Assembly: GCF_900114565.1 (NCBI RefSeq)
Contig: NZ_FOTM01000020.1
Coordinates: forward strand, 1-64,000
Direction of reading: 5' to 3'
Source of the DNA: Leifsonia sp. CL147
GTDB lineage: Bacteria > Actinomycetota > Actinomycetes > Actinomycetales > Microbacteriaceae
DNA: 64,000 bases
Part shown: piece after piece, positions 46,463 through 55,533 of the stretch
Numbering within the stretch: position 1 is the stretch's first letter
How the letters are laid out: each line of letters begins with the position of its first letter
Made by a program: the position numbers and the translations under genes
The notes under the pieces: generated by a model
Databases searched by the model: none
Told to the model about the DNA's origin: nothing
The model's input: only the letters and a program-made list of their open reading frames with translations

Positions 46463-47341
46463 GTGCACAATCTCGGTCTCCTCTTCGATGTGGACGGACC
46501 CCTCGCGAGTCCCGTCACCCGGACCATCGCCATCCGCAGCATCGTCACGGACCTGGTCGCCATTGCGGCGGCGGGCGTCCCGATCGCGTTCATCACGGGA
46601 CGTTCCGGCGACTTCATCCGCAACCAGGTGGTCGCTCCCCTTCGCGACGCCGGACTCGGTGACGCCCTCGACCAGCACGGCGCGCGCATGTTCGGCGTGT
46701 TCGAGAAGGGCGGGGCCTGGGCGCCCATCACGGGCGAGGGGATGGGCGAGGTGACGGTGGATGAGACGGTCGCCTTCACCCCGGAAGCCGTCGACGCCAT
46801 CCGGCAGCTCGTCCGCGACCGCTTCGCCGACACGATGTTCTTCGACGAGACCAAGCGCGCGATGATCTCGGTCGAGCAGCGGACCGACGTGGATGCGGAG
46901 ACCTATGCCGAGGCGCAGGCCCGGTTCCAGGAGGCGGCGTTCGACATCCTGACCGGCCTCGCCGTCGGTCTGCGCTACGGCGAGCGCACCATCCCCGACC
47001 GGGATGGACTGGTGCCGTACCGGATCGACCCGACGATCATCTCCACGGACATCGAGTCGGTGCTGCTCGACAAGGACCGCGGCGCGCAACGCGCCTTCGA
47101 CTACTTCGCCGCCCGTGGTCTGCTCCCGCGCCGCTGGCGGTCGGTCGGCGACTCTCGCAGCGACTACAAGATGGCCGACTTCGTGCACGACGCCGGCTAC
47201 GAGGTCGCCCACGTGGATGTGCGCCCCGCCGATGGCCTGCTCGATCGCCCCTACGAGGTGATCACGATCGGCGACGCCATCCACGACGACGCGGGCGCCG
47301 AGTTCCTGGCCCACTGGCGGCGGGAGCTGGGCCTCACCTGA
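46463..47341 (+). CDS. HAD-superfamily hydrolase
   Basis: 292 residues from GTG at 46463. Motif I LLFDVDGPLASP and motif IV VGDSRSDYKMADF are clear; FITGRSGDFI resembles trehalose-phosphatase-type HADs, with a cap between. The exact phosphate ester is unknown. Upstream in-frame start at 46403 lies within a direct repeat and is not favoured. Confidence 0.85.
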   Translation: MHNLGLLFDVDGPLASPVTRTIAIRSIVTDLVAIAAAGVPIAFITGRSGDFIRNQVVAPLRDAGLGDALDQHGARMFGVFEKGGAWAPITGEGMGEVTVDETVAFTPEAVDAIRQLVRDRFADTMFFDETKRAMISVEQRTDVDAETYAEAQARFQEAAFDILTGLAVGLRYGERTIPDRDGLVPYRIDPTIISTDIESVLLDKDRGAQRAFDYFAARGLLPRRWRSVGDSRSDYKMADFVHDAGYEVAHVDVRPADGLLDRPYEVITIGDAIHDDAGAEFLAHWRRELGLT

Positions 47342-47725
47342 TCTCCCGCCCGCCTCCCGTCTCTCCCGTCTCTCCGGTCTCTCCCGTCTCTCCGGTCTCT
47401 CCGGTCTCTCCCGGCTACGTCCGGTCTCCCAATGTCGCAAACGGAGGAGGATCGGCGAATCAGGAGATGGAAGCACCTCCCTTTCGCGTCACAGCCGGCG
47501 AGTCGCCTGCCCTTCTCCTCCGTTTCCGACAGCCAGGTCGGCAGTGGGAAACGGAGGAGAAACCTGCGCGGGACGGGCCTGTCGACGGGAAAGGGAGGAC
47601 TCGCGGAGCGGAATGACCCGGAAACACCTCCGTTCCCGTCTAACGGAAAGCGCCGGGAGAGGGGAGGGACGGGGTACGAGGGAGGGACGAGAACGGGACG
47701 GGACGGGGCAGGACGGAGGGGGGCC
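47342..47725. other. Repeat-rich 384-base spacer
   Basis: No gene seen. It contains six 9-bp units GTCTCTCC(C/G) at 47359-47412; GTCGCAAACGGAGGAG at 47434-47449 with CTCCTCCGTTTCCGAC at 47515-47530 (one mismatch); a further AAACGGAGGAG at 47549 and CCTCCGTTCCCG at 47627, so the same palindromic half-site occurs four times in alternating direction. Frames crossing it have no ribosome sites. Confidence 0.7.
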
Positions 47726-48247
47726 TCAGCCGAGCTCGCCGCCGCGGTTGCGGCGGCGGATCTCGCGCGGCGCGCGGCCCCCGAGGAAGGAGCGCGCCGG
47801 ATCGACAAGGAACCCCTGGCGCAGCGCCTCCCGGCCGACGAGCATCCGGAACCCCATCTGATCCCGGTTCGTCAGGGTCGTCTCGGCGTGCACCGGCCGA
47901 CCGCCCAGCACGAGGTCGAGCAGCACGACGACGCGCTCCTCCGCGTGGCCGGAGGAGCTCCGCACCACGCGGCGGTCGTGCACGTCGCACTCGGCGGTCA
48001 CCGCATCCCGATCGGAGTCCTGCCACGGCTGCACCCGGAAACGCACGCGGTCGCCGGGAAGCTCCTCGATGTCGAAGGCGTGGAGGGAGGAGCTGCGGGC
48101 TCCGGTGTCCACCTTCACCTTGATCCACGGCACGCCGATGCCGGGAAGGCTCACCCACTCACGCCAGCCGACCGTGCGGGCGCCGAGCGGATCGACGCTT
48201 TCCGTGTCTGCGCCGGCCGTCCCGGTGGTTGGATGGAGGTCGGCCAT
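47726..48247 (-). CDS. RimK-linked retropepsin-like ATP-dependent zinc protease
   Basis: 173 residues. The active-site signature KVDTGARSSSLHA and the second segment VVLLDLVLGGRP are those of the retropepsin-like family that lies beside RimK ligases (sometimes called RimB-like or ATP-dependent zinc protease). It probably removes or limits glutamate tails added by RimK. Start ATG 48247. It is divergent from rimK, 26 bases between starts, which suggests joint control. Confidence 0.87.
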   Translation of the reverse strand: MADLHPTTGTAGADTESVDPLGARTVGWREWVSLPGIGVPWIKVKVDTGARSSSLHAFDIEELPGDRVRFRVQPWQDSDRDAVTAECDVHDRRVVRSSSGHAEERVVVLLDLVLGGRPVHAETTLTNRDQMGFRMLVGREALRQGFLVDPARSFLGGRAPREIRRRNRGGELG

Positions 48248-48273
48248 TCCCCCATCTTCGCAGGAGCACCCCC

Positions 48274-49473
48274 GTGAAACTCGCCATCCTCTCGCGCGCC
48301 CCGCACGCGTACTCGACTCAGCGGCTGCGATCGGCTGCCGAGTCCCGCGGTCACACGGTCAAGGTGCTCAACACGCTGCGGTTCGCGATCGACCTCTCCG
48401 GCGACGAGCCGGACCTGCAGTACCGCGGGCGCCTGCTCTCCGATTACGACGCCATCCTGCCGCGCATCGGCAACTCCATCACCTACTACGGCACGGCCGT
48501 CGTGCGGCAGTTCGAGCAGATGGACGTCTACACGCCGAACACCGCGAACGGGATCACGAACTCGCGCGACAAGCTGCGGGCCACGCAGATCCTCTCCCGG
48601 CACAACATCGGGATGCCGCGCACGGCCTTCGTGAACAGCCGGGCCGACGTGCGCATGGCGATCGAGCGCGTCGGCGGCGCACCGGTCGTCATCAAGCTGC
48701 TGGAGGGGACGCAGGGGATCGGCGTGATCCTCGCACCGGAGGCCAAGATCGCCGAGTCCATCATCGAGACGTTGCACTCGACGAAGCAGAACGTCCTCAT
48801 CCAGAGCTTCGTGGCGGAGAGCCGCGGCCGCGACATCCGCGCGCTCGTCGTGGGCGACCGCGTGGTGGCGGCGATGCGGCGGGTGGCGAGCGGGGACGAG
48901 TTCCGCTCGAACGTGCACCGCGGCGGGACGGTCGAGAAGGTGGAGCTGACTGCCGAGTTCGAGGAGGCAGCGGTCCGGTCGGCGCAGATCATGGGCCTGC
49001 GCGTGGCGGGCGTGGACATGCTCGAGGGCAAGGACGGTCCGCTGGTGATGGAGGTCAACTCCTCGCCGGGACTCGAAGGCATCGAGCGGGCGACCGGACT
49101 GGATGTGGCGGGCGCCATCATCGACTTCATCGACAACCAGGTCGGGTTCCCCGAGATCGACGTCCGGCAGCGGCTCAGCGTCTCCACCGGTTACGGGGTG
49201 GCGGAGCTCGTGGTGCACTCCAATGCGGATGTCGTCGGCAAGTCGCTGCGCGACTCGGGACTGTGGGAGCGCGACATCACGGTGCTCACGCTGCACCGCG
49301 GCGCGTCCGTCATCCCGAACCCGCGCAGCGGAGTCGTGCTGGAGTCGGGTGACCGCCTGCTCTGCTTCGGGCGGCTGGAGGAGATGCGGTCGATGATCCC
49401 CGACCGCCGCCGGCGCCGCGCGAAGGTGCGGAAGCTGCCGAAGGCCGCGAAGGAGGCGCTCACCGAGGACTGA
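48274..49473 (+). CDS. rimK: RimK-type glutamate ligase with C-terminal RCK_C domain
   Basis: 399 residues from the GTG at 48274 with GGAG upstream. Residues 1-285 form the ATP-grasp ligase: LSRAPHAYSTQRL, ITNSRDKLRATQILSRHNI, IKLLEGTQGIGVIL and metal-binding EVNSSPGLEGIE. Residues about 305-385 (VAELVVHSNADVVGKSLRDS through LESGDRLLCFGRLEEM) match the RCK_C/TrkA_C domain of potassium transport regulators, not found in ordinary RimK. The added domain may sense a nucleotide or cation. Substrate protein (S6 in E. coli) is assumed by homology. A longer frame start at 48229 lacks a ribosome site. Confidence 0.87.
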   Translation: MKLAILSRAPHAYSTQRLRSAAESRGHTVKVLNTLRFAIDLSGDEPDLQYRGRLLSDYDAILPRIGNSITYYGTAVVRQFEQMDVYTPNTANGITNSRDKLRATQILSRHNIGMPRTAFVNSRADVRMAIERVGGAPVVIKLLEGTQGIGVILAPEAKIAESIIETLHSTKQNVLIQSFVAESRGRDIRALVVGDRVVAAMRRVASGDEFRSNVHRGGTVEKVELTAEFEEAAVRSAQIMGLRVAGVDMLEGKDGPLVMEVNSSPGLEGIERATGLDVAGAIIDFIDNQVGFPEIDVRQRLSVSTGYGVAELVVHSNADVVGKSLRDSGLWERDITVLTLHRGASVIPNPRSGVVLESGDRLLCFGRLEEMRSMIPDRRRRRAKVRKLPKAAKEALTED

Positions 49474-49601
49474 CCTCGGTCAGCGCCGCCAGGCCGGCGG
49501 GCGGGGCTCGCCGACGCTGCGAAGCGACGCTTCCCGGGCCGACGCTTCGCGGGCTCACCCGGGGCGACCGTTCCCGGGCTCACCGCGGCGGTTCCCCGGG
49601 C

Positions 49602-50705
49602 TCATCGGGGGCGGAGGGCGCCCTCCAGCTCGTCGGAGAGGGTGCTCCACGAGTCGGCGAACTTCGCGATCCCCTCGTCCTCGAGCACGGCCACCACGTC
49701 GTCGTAGTCGACGCCGACCGCGGCGAGATCGTCGAGAACGGCCCGGGCCTCCGTGTAGCCGTCGCGCACGGAATCCGCCGGGATGACGCCGTGGTCGGCC
49801 ACCGCATCCAGAGTGGATTCGGTCATCGTGTTCACCACGCCGCGGGTGACGAGCTCGACGACGTAGCGGGTGTCCGGATAGTCGGGGTTCTTCGTCGACG
49901 TGGATGCCCACAGCGGCCGCTGCGGACGGACGCCGGCTGCCGAGAGCTCCCGCCAGGCGTCGCCGGCGAGCACCTCCTCGAACGCCTGGAACGCGAGCCG
50001 CGCGTTCGCGACGGCGGCCCGGCCGCGGAGGCGGTCGGCCTCCGGGGTGCCGACGGCGTCGAGGCGCTTGTCGACCTCGGTGTCCACGCGTGACACGAAG
50101 AACGAGGCGACCGACGCCATCCGCGACGGATCGTGGCCGTTGCGCACGGCCTGGCGCATGCCCTCGAGGAACGCCTCCATCACCTGGCCGTAGCGGGCCA
50201 GCGAGAAGATGAGCGTCACATTGATGCTGATTCCCTCGGCGAGGCAGGCGGTGATCGCCGGAAGGCCTTCGAGCGTCGCCGGGATCTTGATGAAGAGGTT
50301 CGGCCGGTCGACGCTCCACCAGAGCGAGCGCGCCTCGGCGATCATGCCGGCCGCGTCGTGGGCGAGCCGCGCATCCACCTCGATGGAGACGCGTCCGTCG
50401 ACGCCGCCCGTCGCGTCATAGCAGGGACGGAGGACGTCGCACGCCTCCCGGACGTCATGGGTGGTCAGTTCGCGCAACGCCTCGCCGACCTCGGCGCCGC
50501 GGGCGGCGAGGTCCTGGAGCTGGGTCTCGTACGTCTCCCGCTTGCCGATGGCGGCGGCGAAGATCGTCGGATTGGTGGTGACCCCGGTGACGTAGCGATT
50601 CTCGACGAGGGAGGCGAGGCGGCCCGAGCGGAGCATCTCCCTGCTCAGGTCGTCGAGCCAGATCGAGACTCCGGCGTCGGCCAGTGCGGACAGCGGATCG
50701 GACAT
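49602..50705 (-). CDS. tal: Transaldolase
   Basis: 367 residues, normal for the actinobacterial type. The Schiff-base Lys140 is in [30 protein letters not shown] and [17 protein letters not shown] are family blocks. It moves the dihydroxyacetone unit between sugar phosphates of the pentose phosphate pathway. ATG at 50705 with AAGGGAGC upstream. It is convergent with rimK and adjacent to folE on the same strand. Confidence 0.96.
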   Translation of the reverse strand: MSDPLSALADAGVSIWLDDLSREMLRSGRLASLVENRYVTGVTTNPTIFAAAIGKRETYETQLQDLAARGAEVGEALRELTTHDVREACDVLRPCYDATGGVDGRVSIEVDARLAHDAAGMIAEARSLWWSVDRPNLFIKIPATLEGLPAITACLAEGISINVTLIFSLARYGQVMEAFLEGMRQAVRNGHDPSRMASVASFFVSRVDTEVDKRLDAVGTPEADRLRGRAAVANARLAFQAFEEVLAGDAWRELSAAGVRPQRPLWASTSTKNPDYPDTRYVVELVTRGVVNTMTESTLDAVADHGVIPADSVRDGYTEARAVLDDLAAVGVDYDDVVAVLEDEGIAKFADSWSTLSDELEGALRPR

Positions 50706-50762
50706 GATCGGTGCTCCCTTCTCGTGATGCAGGCGGCGACACTTCCATGATCGCCGGGAAGC

Positions 50763-51413
50763 TCAGGACGCGATACCGGTGACGGCCAGGAATTCGGCGC
50801 GCGACCGGGGGTCGTCGCGCAGGCTGCCCAGCAGGGTGGATGTGACCGTGCTCGATCCGACCGCGTTGGCGCCCCTCAGGGTCATGCACGAGTGCTCCGC
50901 GGCGATGACCACGCCGACGGCACGCGGCTGCAGCTGCTCCTGCAGCCAGTCGGCCACCTGCTTGGTCAGCCGCTCCTGCGTCTGCGGACGACATGCGAAG
51001 AGCTCGACCACCCGGGCGAGCTTGGACAGGCCGAGGATGCGGTCGCCCGGCAGGTAGGCCACCCAGGCCCGCCCGGTGAACGGCAGCAGGTGGTGCTCGC
51101 AGAGGGAGCGGACGGGGATGTCGCGGGCGACGACCAGCTCGTCGTACCCCTCGTCGTTCGGGAACGTCGTCATCTCGAAGGGCCGCGGCGTGAGCATCTC
51201 GGCCCAGGCGCGCGCCATCCGGCCGGGCGTCGCGTGCAGGTGCTCGGATTCGAGGGGGACGCCGAGGGCGGTCAGGAACTGGGCGGCGGCCTTCTCCGCT
51301 GCTGCCGCGTCGATCCGCCCGGGCGAGGTGACGGCATGCAGCTCCGGGCCCTCGGGCCGCTCGGCGCGTTCGTCGCGCTCCACCATCTCCACCGCGTGCA
51401 CAGCGCCGTTCAT
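50763..51413 (-). CDS. folE: GTP cyclohydrolase I
   Basis: 216 residues. Zinc and active-site blocks VRSLCEHHLLPFTGRAWVAYLP and VIAAEHSCMTLRGA, and LARVVELFACRPQTQERLT, are complete. It makes dihydroneopterin triphosphate, first step in folate and pterin synthesis. ATG at 51413 after GGGAGG. The N-terminal 40 residues are charged and variable. It is divergent from the SufR-like regulator. Its product is the normal substrate of the PTPS family, whose member lies in the island. Confidence 0.96.
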   Translation of the reverse strand: MNGAVHAVEMVERDERAERPEGPELHAVTSPGRIDAAAAEKAAAQFLTALGVPLESEHLHATPGRMARAWAEMLTPRPFEMTTFPNDEGYDELVVARDIPVRSLCEHHLLPFTGRAWVAYLPGDRILGLSKLARVVELFACRPQTQERLTKQVADWLQEQLQPRAVGVVIAAEHSCMTLRGANAVGSSTVTSTLLGSLRDDPRSRAEFLAVTGIAS

Positions 51414-51463
51414 GGTGAGCCTCCCTGTCGGCTTTTCTCCAGCCTGCGACGACCCGGCCCTTT

Positions 51464-51489
51464 TTGTCAAGATACATTGTTGATAGAAT
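51464..51489 (+). promoter_or_regulatory. AT-rich promoter region of the SufR-like gene (weak)
   Basis: TTGTCA at 51464 and TAGAAT at 51484 are 14 bases apart, too short for consensus, but the TAGAAT box lies six bases before the ATG, which would make the transcript leaderless. The AT-rich block also bounds the folE promoter region. Confidence 0.3.
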
Positions 51490-51495
51490 CGCGGC

Positions 51496-52155
51496 ATGGA
51501 TGAGCGGAGCCGCGAAAGCGCACTGGAGGGCATCGGCGCCCTCTCCGACCCCGCGCGGCGCCGGCTCTACGAGTACGTCGGCTCGCGGGACCTGCCGGTG
51601 GGCAGGGAAGAGGCCGCCACAGCCACCGGCATGAGCCGGAGCCTCGCCGCCTACCACCTCGATCGCCTCGCCGAGGCAGGACTGCTGGAGACGAGCTATG
51701 CCCGCGAGGACGGCCGCACGGGGCCGGGAGCGGGACGACCCGCCAAGCGATACGTCCGCAGCCGGGCCGAGACGACCGTGTCCGTCCCCGAACGCGACTA
51801 CCGGTTGCTCGCGCACCTCCTGACCGACGCCGTCGCCGCGGACTCCACCGGCCACCTCCGCGATGCCCTGCTCACCGCGGCGGAGACCGAGGGCCGCCGC
51901 AGCGCACGGCCCGAGACGGATCTGCTCGACGACCTCCGCGACCGCGGCTACGAGCCGGCCGTGGCGGAGAACGACGAGATCGTCCTGCGCAACTGCCCGT
52001 TCCATCACCTGGCGCAGCGACACGCCGACGTGGTCTGCAGCGTGAACCACGCGCTGCTGCGCGGCGTCCTGGCCGGGCACGACGACGACCCGGAACGAGC
52101 GGAGCTGGTCCCCCCGGAACCGCACTGCTGCGTCGTGGTGCGCCCCGCATCCTGA
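51496..52155 (+). CDS. SufR-like (ArsR-fold) regulator with four C-terminal cysteines
   Basis: 219 residues. N-terminal winged helix ALSDPARRRLYEYVG, then MSRSLAAYHLDRLAEAGLLE; the C-terminal domain has NCPFHHLAQRHADVVCSVNH and PHCCVVV. Cys167, Cys181, Cys211 and Cys212 resemble the Fe-S ligands of SufR proteins. The protein may sense iron-sulfur cluster or redox state. No suf genes are near; the divergent folE is the only close candidate target. Confidence 0.8.
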   Translation: MDERSRESALEGIGALSDPARRRLYEYVGSRDLPVGREEAATATGMSRSLAAYHLDRLAEAGLLETSYAREDGRTGPGAGRPAKRYVRSRAETTVSVPERDYRLLAHLLTDAVAADSTGHLRDALLTAAETEGRRSARPETDLLDDLRDRGYEPAVAENDEIVLRNCPFHHLAQRHADVVCSVNHALLRGVLAGHDDDPERAELVPPEPHCCVVVRPAS

Positions 52156-52164
52156 CCACAGCGG

Positions 52165-52851
52165 TCAGCGGCCGCCGGCGAGCACCCCGTCGACGATCGA
52201 CAGCAGCTCCGGGCGGGCGAGGATGCGGAAGTGGCCTCCCACCTCCAGCTCGATGTTCCTGGCGCCCTCGAGGCGGCTCCCACCGGGGACGTGGGGGTCG
52301 AACCAGCCCCAGACCGACACGATCCGCGCGTTGGCCGCCTGGCTGAGGGCGAGCCGTCGCACCTCGGGCGCGCTCGGCGTCAGCGCCCGGACGCTCGGCA
52401 GCGGGATGAACCGGGCCAGTGCCGAACCGGCGAACGGTGTTCCGACGGCGACGACCGCGCGGATCCGGTGACCTGCGTCCGGCATCCCCATCAGGTACTT
52501 GGCGACGAGGCCGCCTTTGCTGTGGGCCACGATCACGACGTCGGTGAGGTCGTGATCCTCCAGGTGGCGACGGACCAGGGCGGCGGCCTCGGGGACGGAC
52601 ATCCGATTGCGCTCGAGGCCGGTGACGACATGCACCGGGTGGCCGGCGGCGTGGATGTGCTCGCTCAGCGGGCGCAGGAATCGCCAGGTCTCGAAGATCC
52701 CGGGCAGCACCACCACGGGTGCGCGGTCGCCGGACCCGGCCACCATCGCCTCGGGCGTGCTCCGATCGAAGGCGGCCCGCAGTTGGTACCGGCCGGCATA
52801 GAGGTAGTCGAGGAGGAGGACGGACGCCCGCCGCAGCAGAGTGCGCCTCAC
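52165..52851 (-). CDS. Alpha/beta-hydrolase (lipase-like)
   Basis: 228 residues. Core VVVLPGIFETWRFLRPLSEHI, nucleophile region VIVAHSKGGLVAKYL (Ser in HSKGG), and C-terminal catalytic His in GGHFRILARPELL. It resembles triacylglycerol lipase/PGAP1-like esterases. GTG at 52851 overlaps the second hydrolase stop as GTGA. Role probably lipid hydrolysis; no signal peptide is evident. Confidence 0.84.
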   Translation of the reverse strand: MRRTLLRRASVLLLDYLYAGRYQLRAAFDRSTPEAMVAGSGDRAPVVVLPGIFETWRFLRPLSEHIHAAGHPVHVVTGLERNRMSVPEAAALVRRHLEDHDLTDVVIVAHSKGGLVAKYLMGMPDAGHRIRAVVAVGTPFAGSALARFIPLPSVRALTPSAPEVRRLALSQAANARIVSVWGWFDPHVPGGSRLEGARNIELEVGGHFRILARPELLSIVDGVLAGGR

Positions 52852-53648
52852 GCTGCGACCTCGGCGACCTGTGCGATGAGGGCGGCCGTGCGCCACGGCG
52901 CGCCGTGCATGACGAGGTGGGCGACGGACGGAACCGTGACCGCACGGCCGCCGGAGCGGCGGGCGAGCTCGGCGACCCAGTCGGCGCGGGCGATCGGGTC
53001 CCTGGCGCCGCGCACGACCAGCGTCGGAATCCGGACGGCCTCGAGCTCCCGCTCGATGGGGTAATCCAGCATCGCCGGGAGGGTCGCCAGGTACCAGCGC
53101 GGACCGCAGCGCAGGTAGTCCGCGGCGACGAGCAGATTGCCGCGCGGGCTCTCCCGCAGGGTGTCGACGCCCAGCAGCATCCCGGATCTGAGGGCGGTGC
53201 GATCCGATGGATCCGTCACCGGCCCGAGCAGCGCCAGAGCGTGCACCAGGTCCGGCCGGCGCACCGCGAGGGACACCGCGACCTGGGTGCCCATGGAGTG
53301 GCCCACCACCACGGCGTCCGCGAGGCCGGCACGGTCCATCGCCTCCGCAACCGTGTCGGCGAAGTCGTCGATGGAGAGGGGATGCGCGGGCCGCTGCCGC
53401 GTGGCCCTCCCGAATCCGGGGAGGTCGACCGCGAACACCCTGCCCTCGCCGGACAGCGCCGGCACCAGGCGCTCGAAGTACCGCGAGCTGACCCCGATGC
53501 CATGCACGAGGACGAACACCGGGCCGCTCGCGACGGGGGCCGCCGCATCCAACGCCGCCGCATCCGCTCCGGTGTCCGCGCCAGTGTCCACGCGGGTGTC
53601 CACGGTCACGACCGCGCTGGGCGGCGAGGACGGGCGGCGACGGATCAC
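52848..53648 (-). CDS. Alpha/beta-hydrolase
   Basis: 266 residues from a GTG at 53648. LVHGIGVSSRYFERLVPALS, nucleophile VVGHSMGTQVAVSLA and late SVAHLVMHGAP mark the fold (Ser, Asp, His triad). Substrate unknown; esterase or haloperoxidase-like. Start is uncertain: GTG 53648 and GTG 53678 are both in frame, and a 17-bp repeat (CCGCCACTCC with TGAAA) in the upstream region duplicates a ribosome-site-like segment. Coupled to the lipase-like gene. Confidence 0.8.
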   Translation of the reverse strand: MIRRRPSSPPSAVVTVDTRVDTGADTGADAAALDAAAPVASGPVFVLVHGIGVSSRYFERLVPALSGEGRVFAVDLPGFGRATRQRPAHPLSIDDFADTVAEAMDRAGLADAVVVGHSMGTQVAVSLAVRRPDLVHALALLGPVTDPSDRTALRSGMLLGVDTLRESPRGNLLVAADYLRCGPRWYLATLPAMLDYPIERELEAVRIPTLVVRGARDPIARADWVAELARRSGGRAVTVPSVAHLVMHGAPWRTAALIAQVAEVAA

Positions 53649-53789
53649 TCCTCGAACGTACTCGCGCGTCCCCGCCACTCCGTGAAACCCGCCACTCCTT
53701 GAAAACGGAGGCGAGGAGCGTAACTGTGGAGAAGCAGAAGTGCGGGAAAGTACTAGACCCGAGAGCTGCGGAAGGAGTAGCACAGGATC

Positions 53790-54191
53790 ATGCCAGCATC
53801 AGAGGAGCTGCCCTCCACCCTCGAGCGCTCGGAGAAGCACGCGCAAGCGCTCTGGTCGAAGGCGCACGACTCCGCCGTCAAGGAGTACGGCGAGGGCGAA
53901 CGCGCCCACCGGACGGCGTTCGCCGCGCTCAAGCACGAGTACGAGAAGGTCGGCGACCACTGGGAGCGCAAGGCCGAGAACGGCCCATCGGACCGGAAGG
54001 CTGCAGGCGCCCGGAACACCCGCGCCGAGACGGAGGAGGGCGTCGACGCCAACGCCTCCAAGGCGCACCTGCTCGATGTCGCCAAGCGGCTCGACATCTC
54101 CGGCCGCACCCGCATGTCGAAGGACGAACTGGTCGACGAGATCAAGCGGGCCAACCGTCGCGAGACCGCGGCCGCACGAAAGAAGGGCTAG
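53790..54191 (+). CDS. ChaB-family protein with Rho_N/SAP-like tail
   Basis: 133 residues. The ChaB domain ELPSTLERSEKHAQALWSKAHDSAVKEYG occupies residues 5-70; residues 90-125 (SKAHLLDVAKRLDISGRTRMSKDELVDEIKRAN) match the Rho N-terminal/SAP-like nucleic-acid binding helices. Basic tail. ATG at 53790 after AAGGAG. Cation transport regulator by name, but the tail suggests DNA or RNA binding. Confidence 0.87.
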   Translation: MPASEELPSTLERSEKHAQALWSKAHDSAVKEYGEGERAHRTAFAALKHEYEKVGDHWERKAENGPSDRKAAGARNTRAETEEGVDANASKAHLLDVAKRLDISGRTRMSKDELVDEIKRANRRETAAARKKG

Positions 54192-54193
54192 TC

Positions 54194-54367
54194 ATGAGCG
54201 ACGTGCTCGCGTTCATCGGGTGCTTCATCCTGTTCCTCTTCGGGCTCTTCCTGCTGGGACTCGCTGCGACCCTTCCGGCCTGGGAGGGCGTCGTCTTCTT
54301 CGGCGGCATCATCTGCATCGCGCTGTCCTTCGGCATCCCCGTGGGGGTGCTCGGACATACGGAGTGA
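54194..54367 (+). CDS. Small membrane protein
   Basis: 57 residues, nearly all hydrophobic, with two membrane segments (FIGCFILFLFGLFLLGLAATL and VVFFGGIICIALSFGIPVGV). Starts two bases after the ChaB stop, so co-translated, and is followed by the AraC gene after one base. No function recognised. Confidence 0.7.
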   Translation: MSDVLAFIGCFILFLFGLFLLGLAATLPAWEGVVFFGGIICIALSFGIPVGVLGHTE

Positions 54368-54368
54368 C

Positions 54369-55337
54369 GTGGCCGCTGACTTCACCCGGCAGCACAGCCA
54401 CACCTTCGATCCCGCCGAGGCCGACGCCCTGCTCGCGGCCGCCGGCGGGCGTTTCGCGGTCGCGTCGGAGCCCGGTGCCGGCTTCTCGTTCGCGGTCGAC
54501 CAGGCCACCGACGCCGCATTCTCGGTGGCCCGGTACGCCATCGGCGGGAAGTGGGAGGCCTCCGGCGAGTTCGAGGACCTCGTCGTGGTGAGCGTGACCG
54601 GCGGCGACTACCGCTGGGAGATCGACGGCGAGCGCGGCGACGCAGCGGGGTCGCCGTTCCTGATCCGTCCGGGCCACGACTTCGCCTGCTACGCGGAGGG
54701 CAGCGAGGCCGTGAGCATCTTCCTCCCGCCCGGGATGCTGCAGGATGTCGCGCGAACCACCTCCGGCGACGAGGACCTGAACCTCGTGTTCGAGTCCGCG
54801 CAGACGATCACCCCGCGCCATGCGGAGTTCATGCTCACCGCATCCACCGCTGCCGCCGAATACATGGAGGCGGGCACCTTCCGGCATCCCCTGGTGCGCG
54901 CGAGCCTCTTCCACAGCCTGTCGATGGCCGTCCTCCAGTCCTTCCCGGTGAGCACGGACCCGCGCGAGCGGACCCTGACGACCGCGGGGAAACGGAGGAA
55001 GTTCCGCCGTGCCGTGACCTTCATCGAGGACTACGCGTCGCTCCCGATCACCGTCGCCGACATCGCCGGCTCGGCGGGCGTGACGCTCGCTCAGCTGAAT
55101 ACGGCGTTCCGCACGCACAGCGGTACGACGGCACAGGGCTACCTGCAGCGCGTCCGCCTCTCCGCCGCGCACGCCGACCTGCTCGTCTCGGACCCCGCAT
55201 CCACGGACCTGACGGATCTCGCGGCCCGCTGGGGCTTCCCCGACCTCGACCGCTTCAGCCGCGGCTACCGCAGCGCCTACGGCGTGCCGCCCACGGTCGA
55301 GCTCGGCGGCGCGCGGAGCGATGCCGTCGATCCCTGA
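54369..55337 (+). CDS. AraC-family transcriptional regulator
   Basis: 322 residues. An N-terminal AraC-binding-like domain (beta-rich, FEDLVVVSVTGGDYRWEIDGERGDAAGSPFLIRPG) and a C-terminal HTH pair: VADIAGSAGVTLAQLNTAFRTHSGTTAQGYLQRVRLSAAH and RWGFPDLDRFSRGYRSAYGVPPT. GTG at 54369. Target genes unknown; the ChaB and small membrane genes just upstream are on the same strand. Confidence 0.9.
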   Translation: MAADFTRQHSHTFDPAEADALLAAAGGRFAVASEPGAGFSFAVDQATDAAFSVARYAIGGKWEASGEFEDLVVVSVTGGDYRWEIDGERGDAAGSPFLIRPGHDFACYAEGSEAVSIFLPPGMLQDVARTTSGDEDLNLVFESAQTITPRHAEFMLTASTAAAEYMEAGTFRHPLVRASLFHSLSMAVLQSFPVSTDPRERTLTTAGKRRKFRRAVTFIEDYASLPITVADIAGSAGVTLAQLNTAFRTHSGTTAQGYLQRVRLSAAHADLLVSDPASTDLTDLAARWGFPDLDRFSRGYRSAYGVPPTVELGGARSDAVDP

Positions 55338-55393
55338 GCCCCTCCCTGGTGGCGCCTGCCGGGTCGCCCCCTCTGCCGAGTCGCCCCTCTGCC

Positions 55394-55449
55394 GAGGTGC
55401 TCGTAGTTGCAGGGCCGCACGGCGTGTCGGATGCAACGTCGAGCACCTC
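55394..55449. repeat. 56-bp hairpin repeat, copy 3 of 3 (inverted)
   Basis: GAGGTGCTCGTAGTTGCA at 55394-55411, a 20-base loop and TGCAACGTCGAGCACCTC at 55432-55449; two mismatched pairs. Read from the other strand the loop again has CGACACGCCG. It lies between the convergent AraC and DUF6457 genes. Confidence 0.85.
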
Positions 55450-55533
55450 GGCGGAGGTGGAGGGGGCGGCGGGCGCGGGCGGCGGAGGCGCGGGGCGCGC
55501 AGGCGGAGGGGCGCGCGGGCGGGGAGCGCCGGG

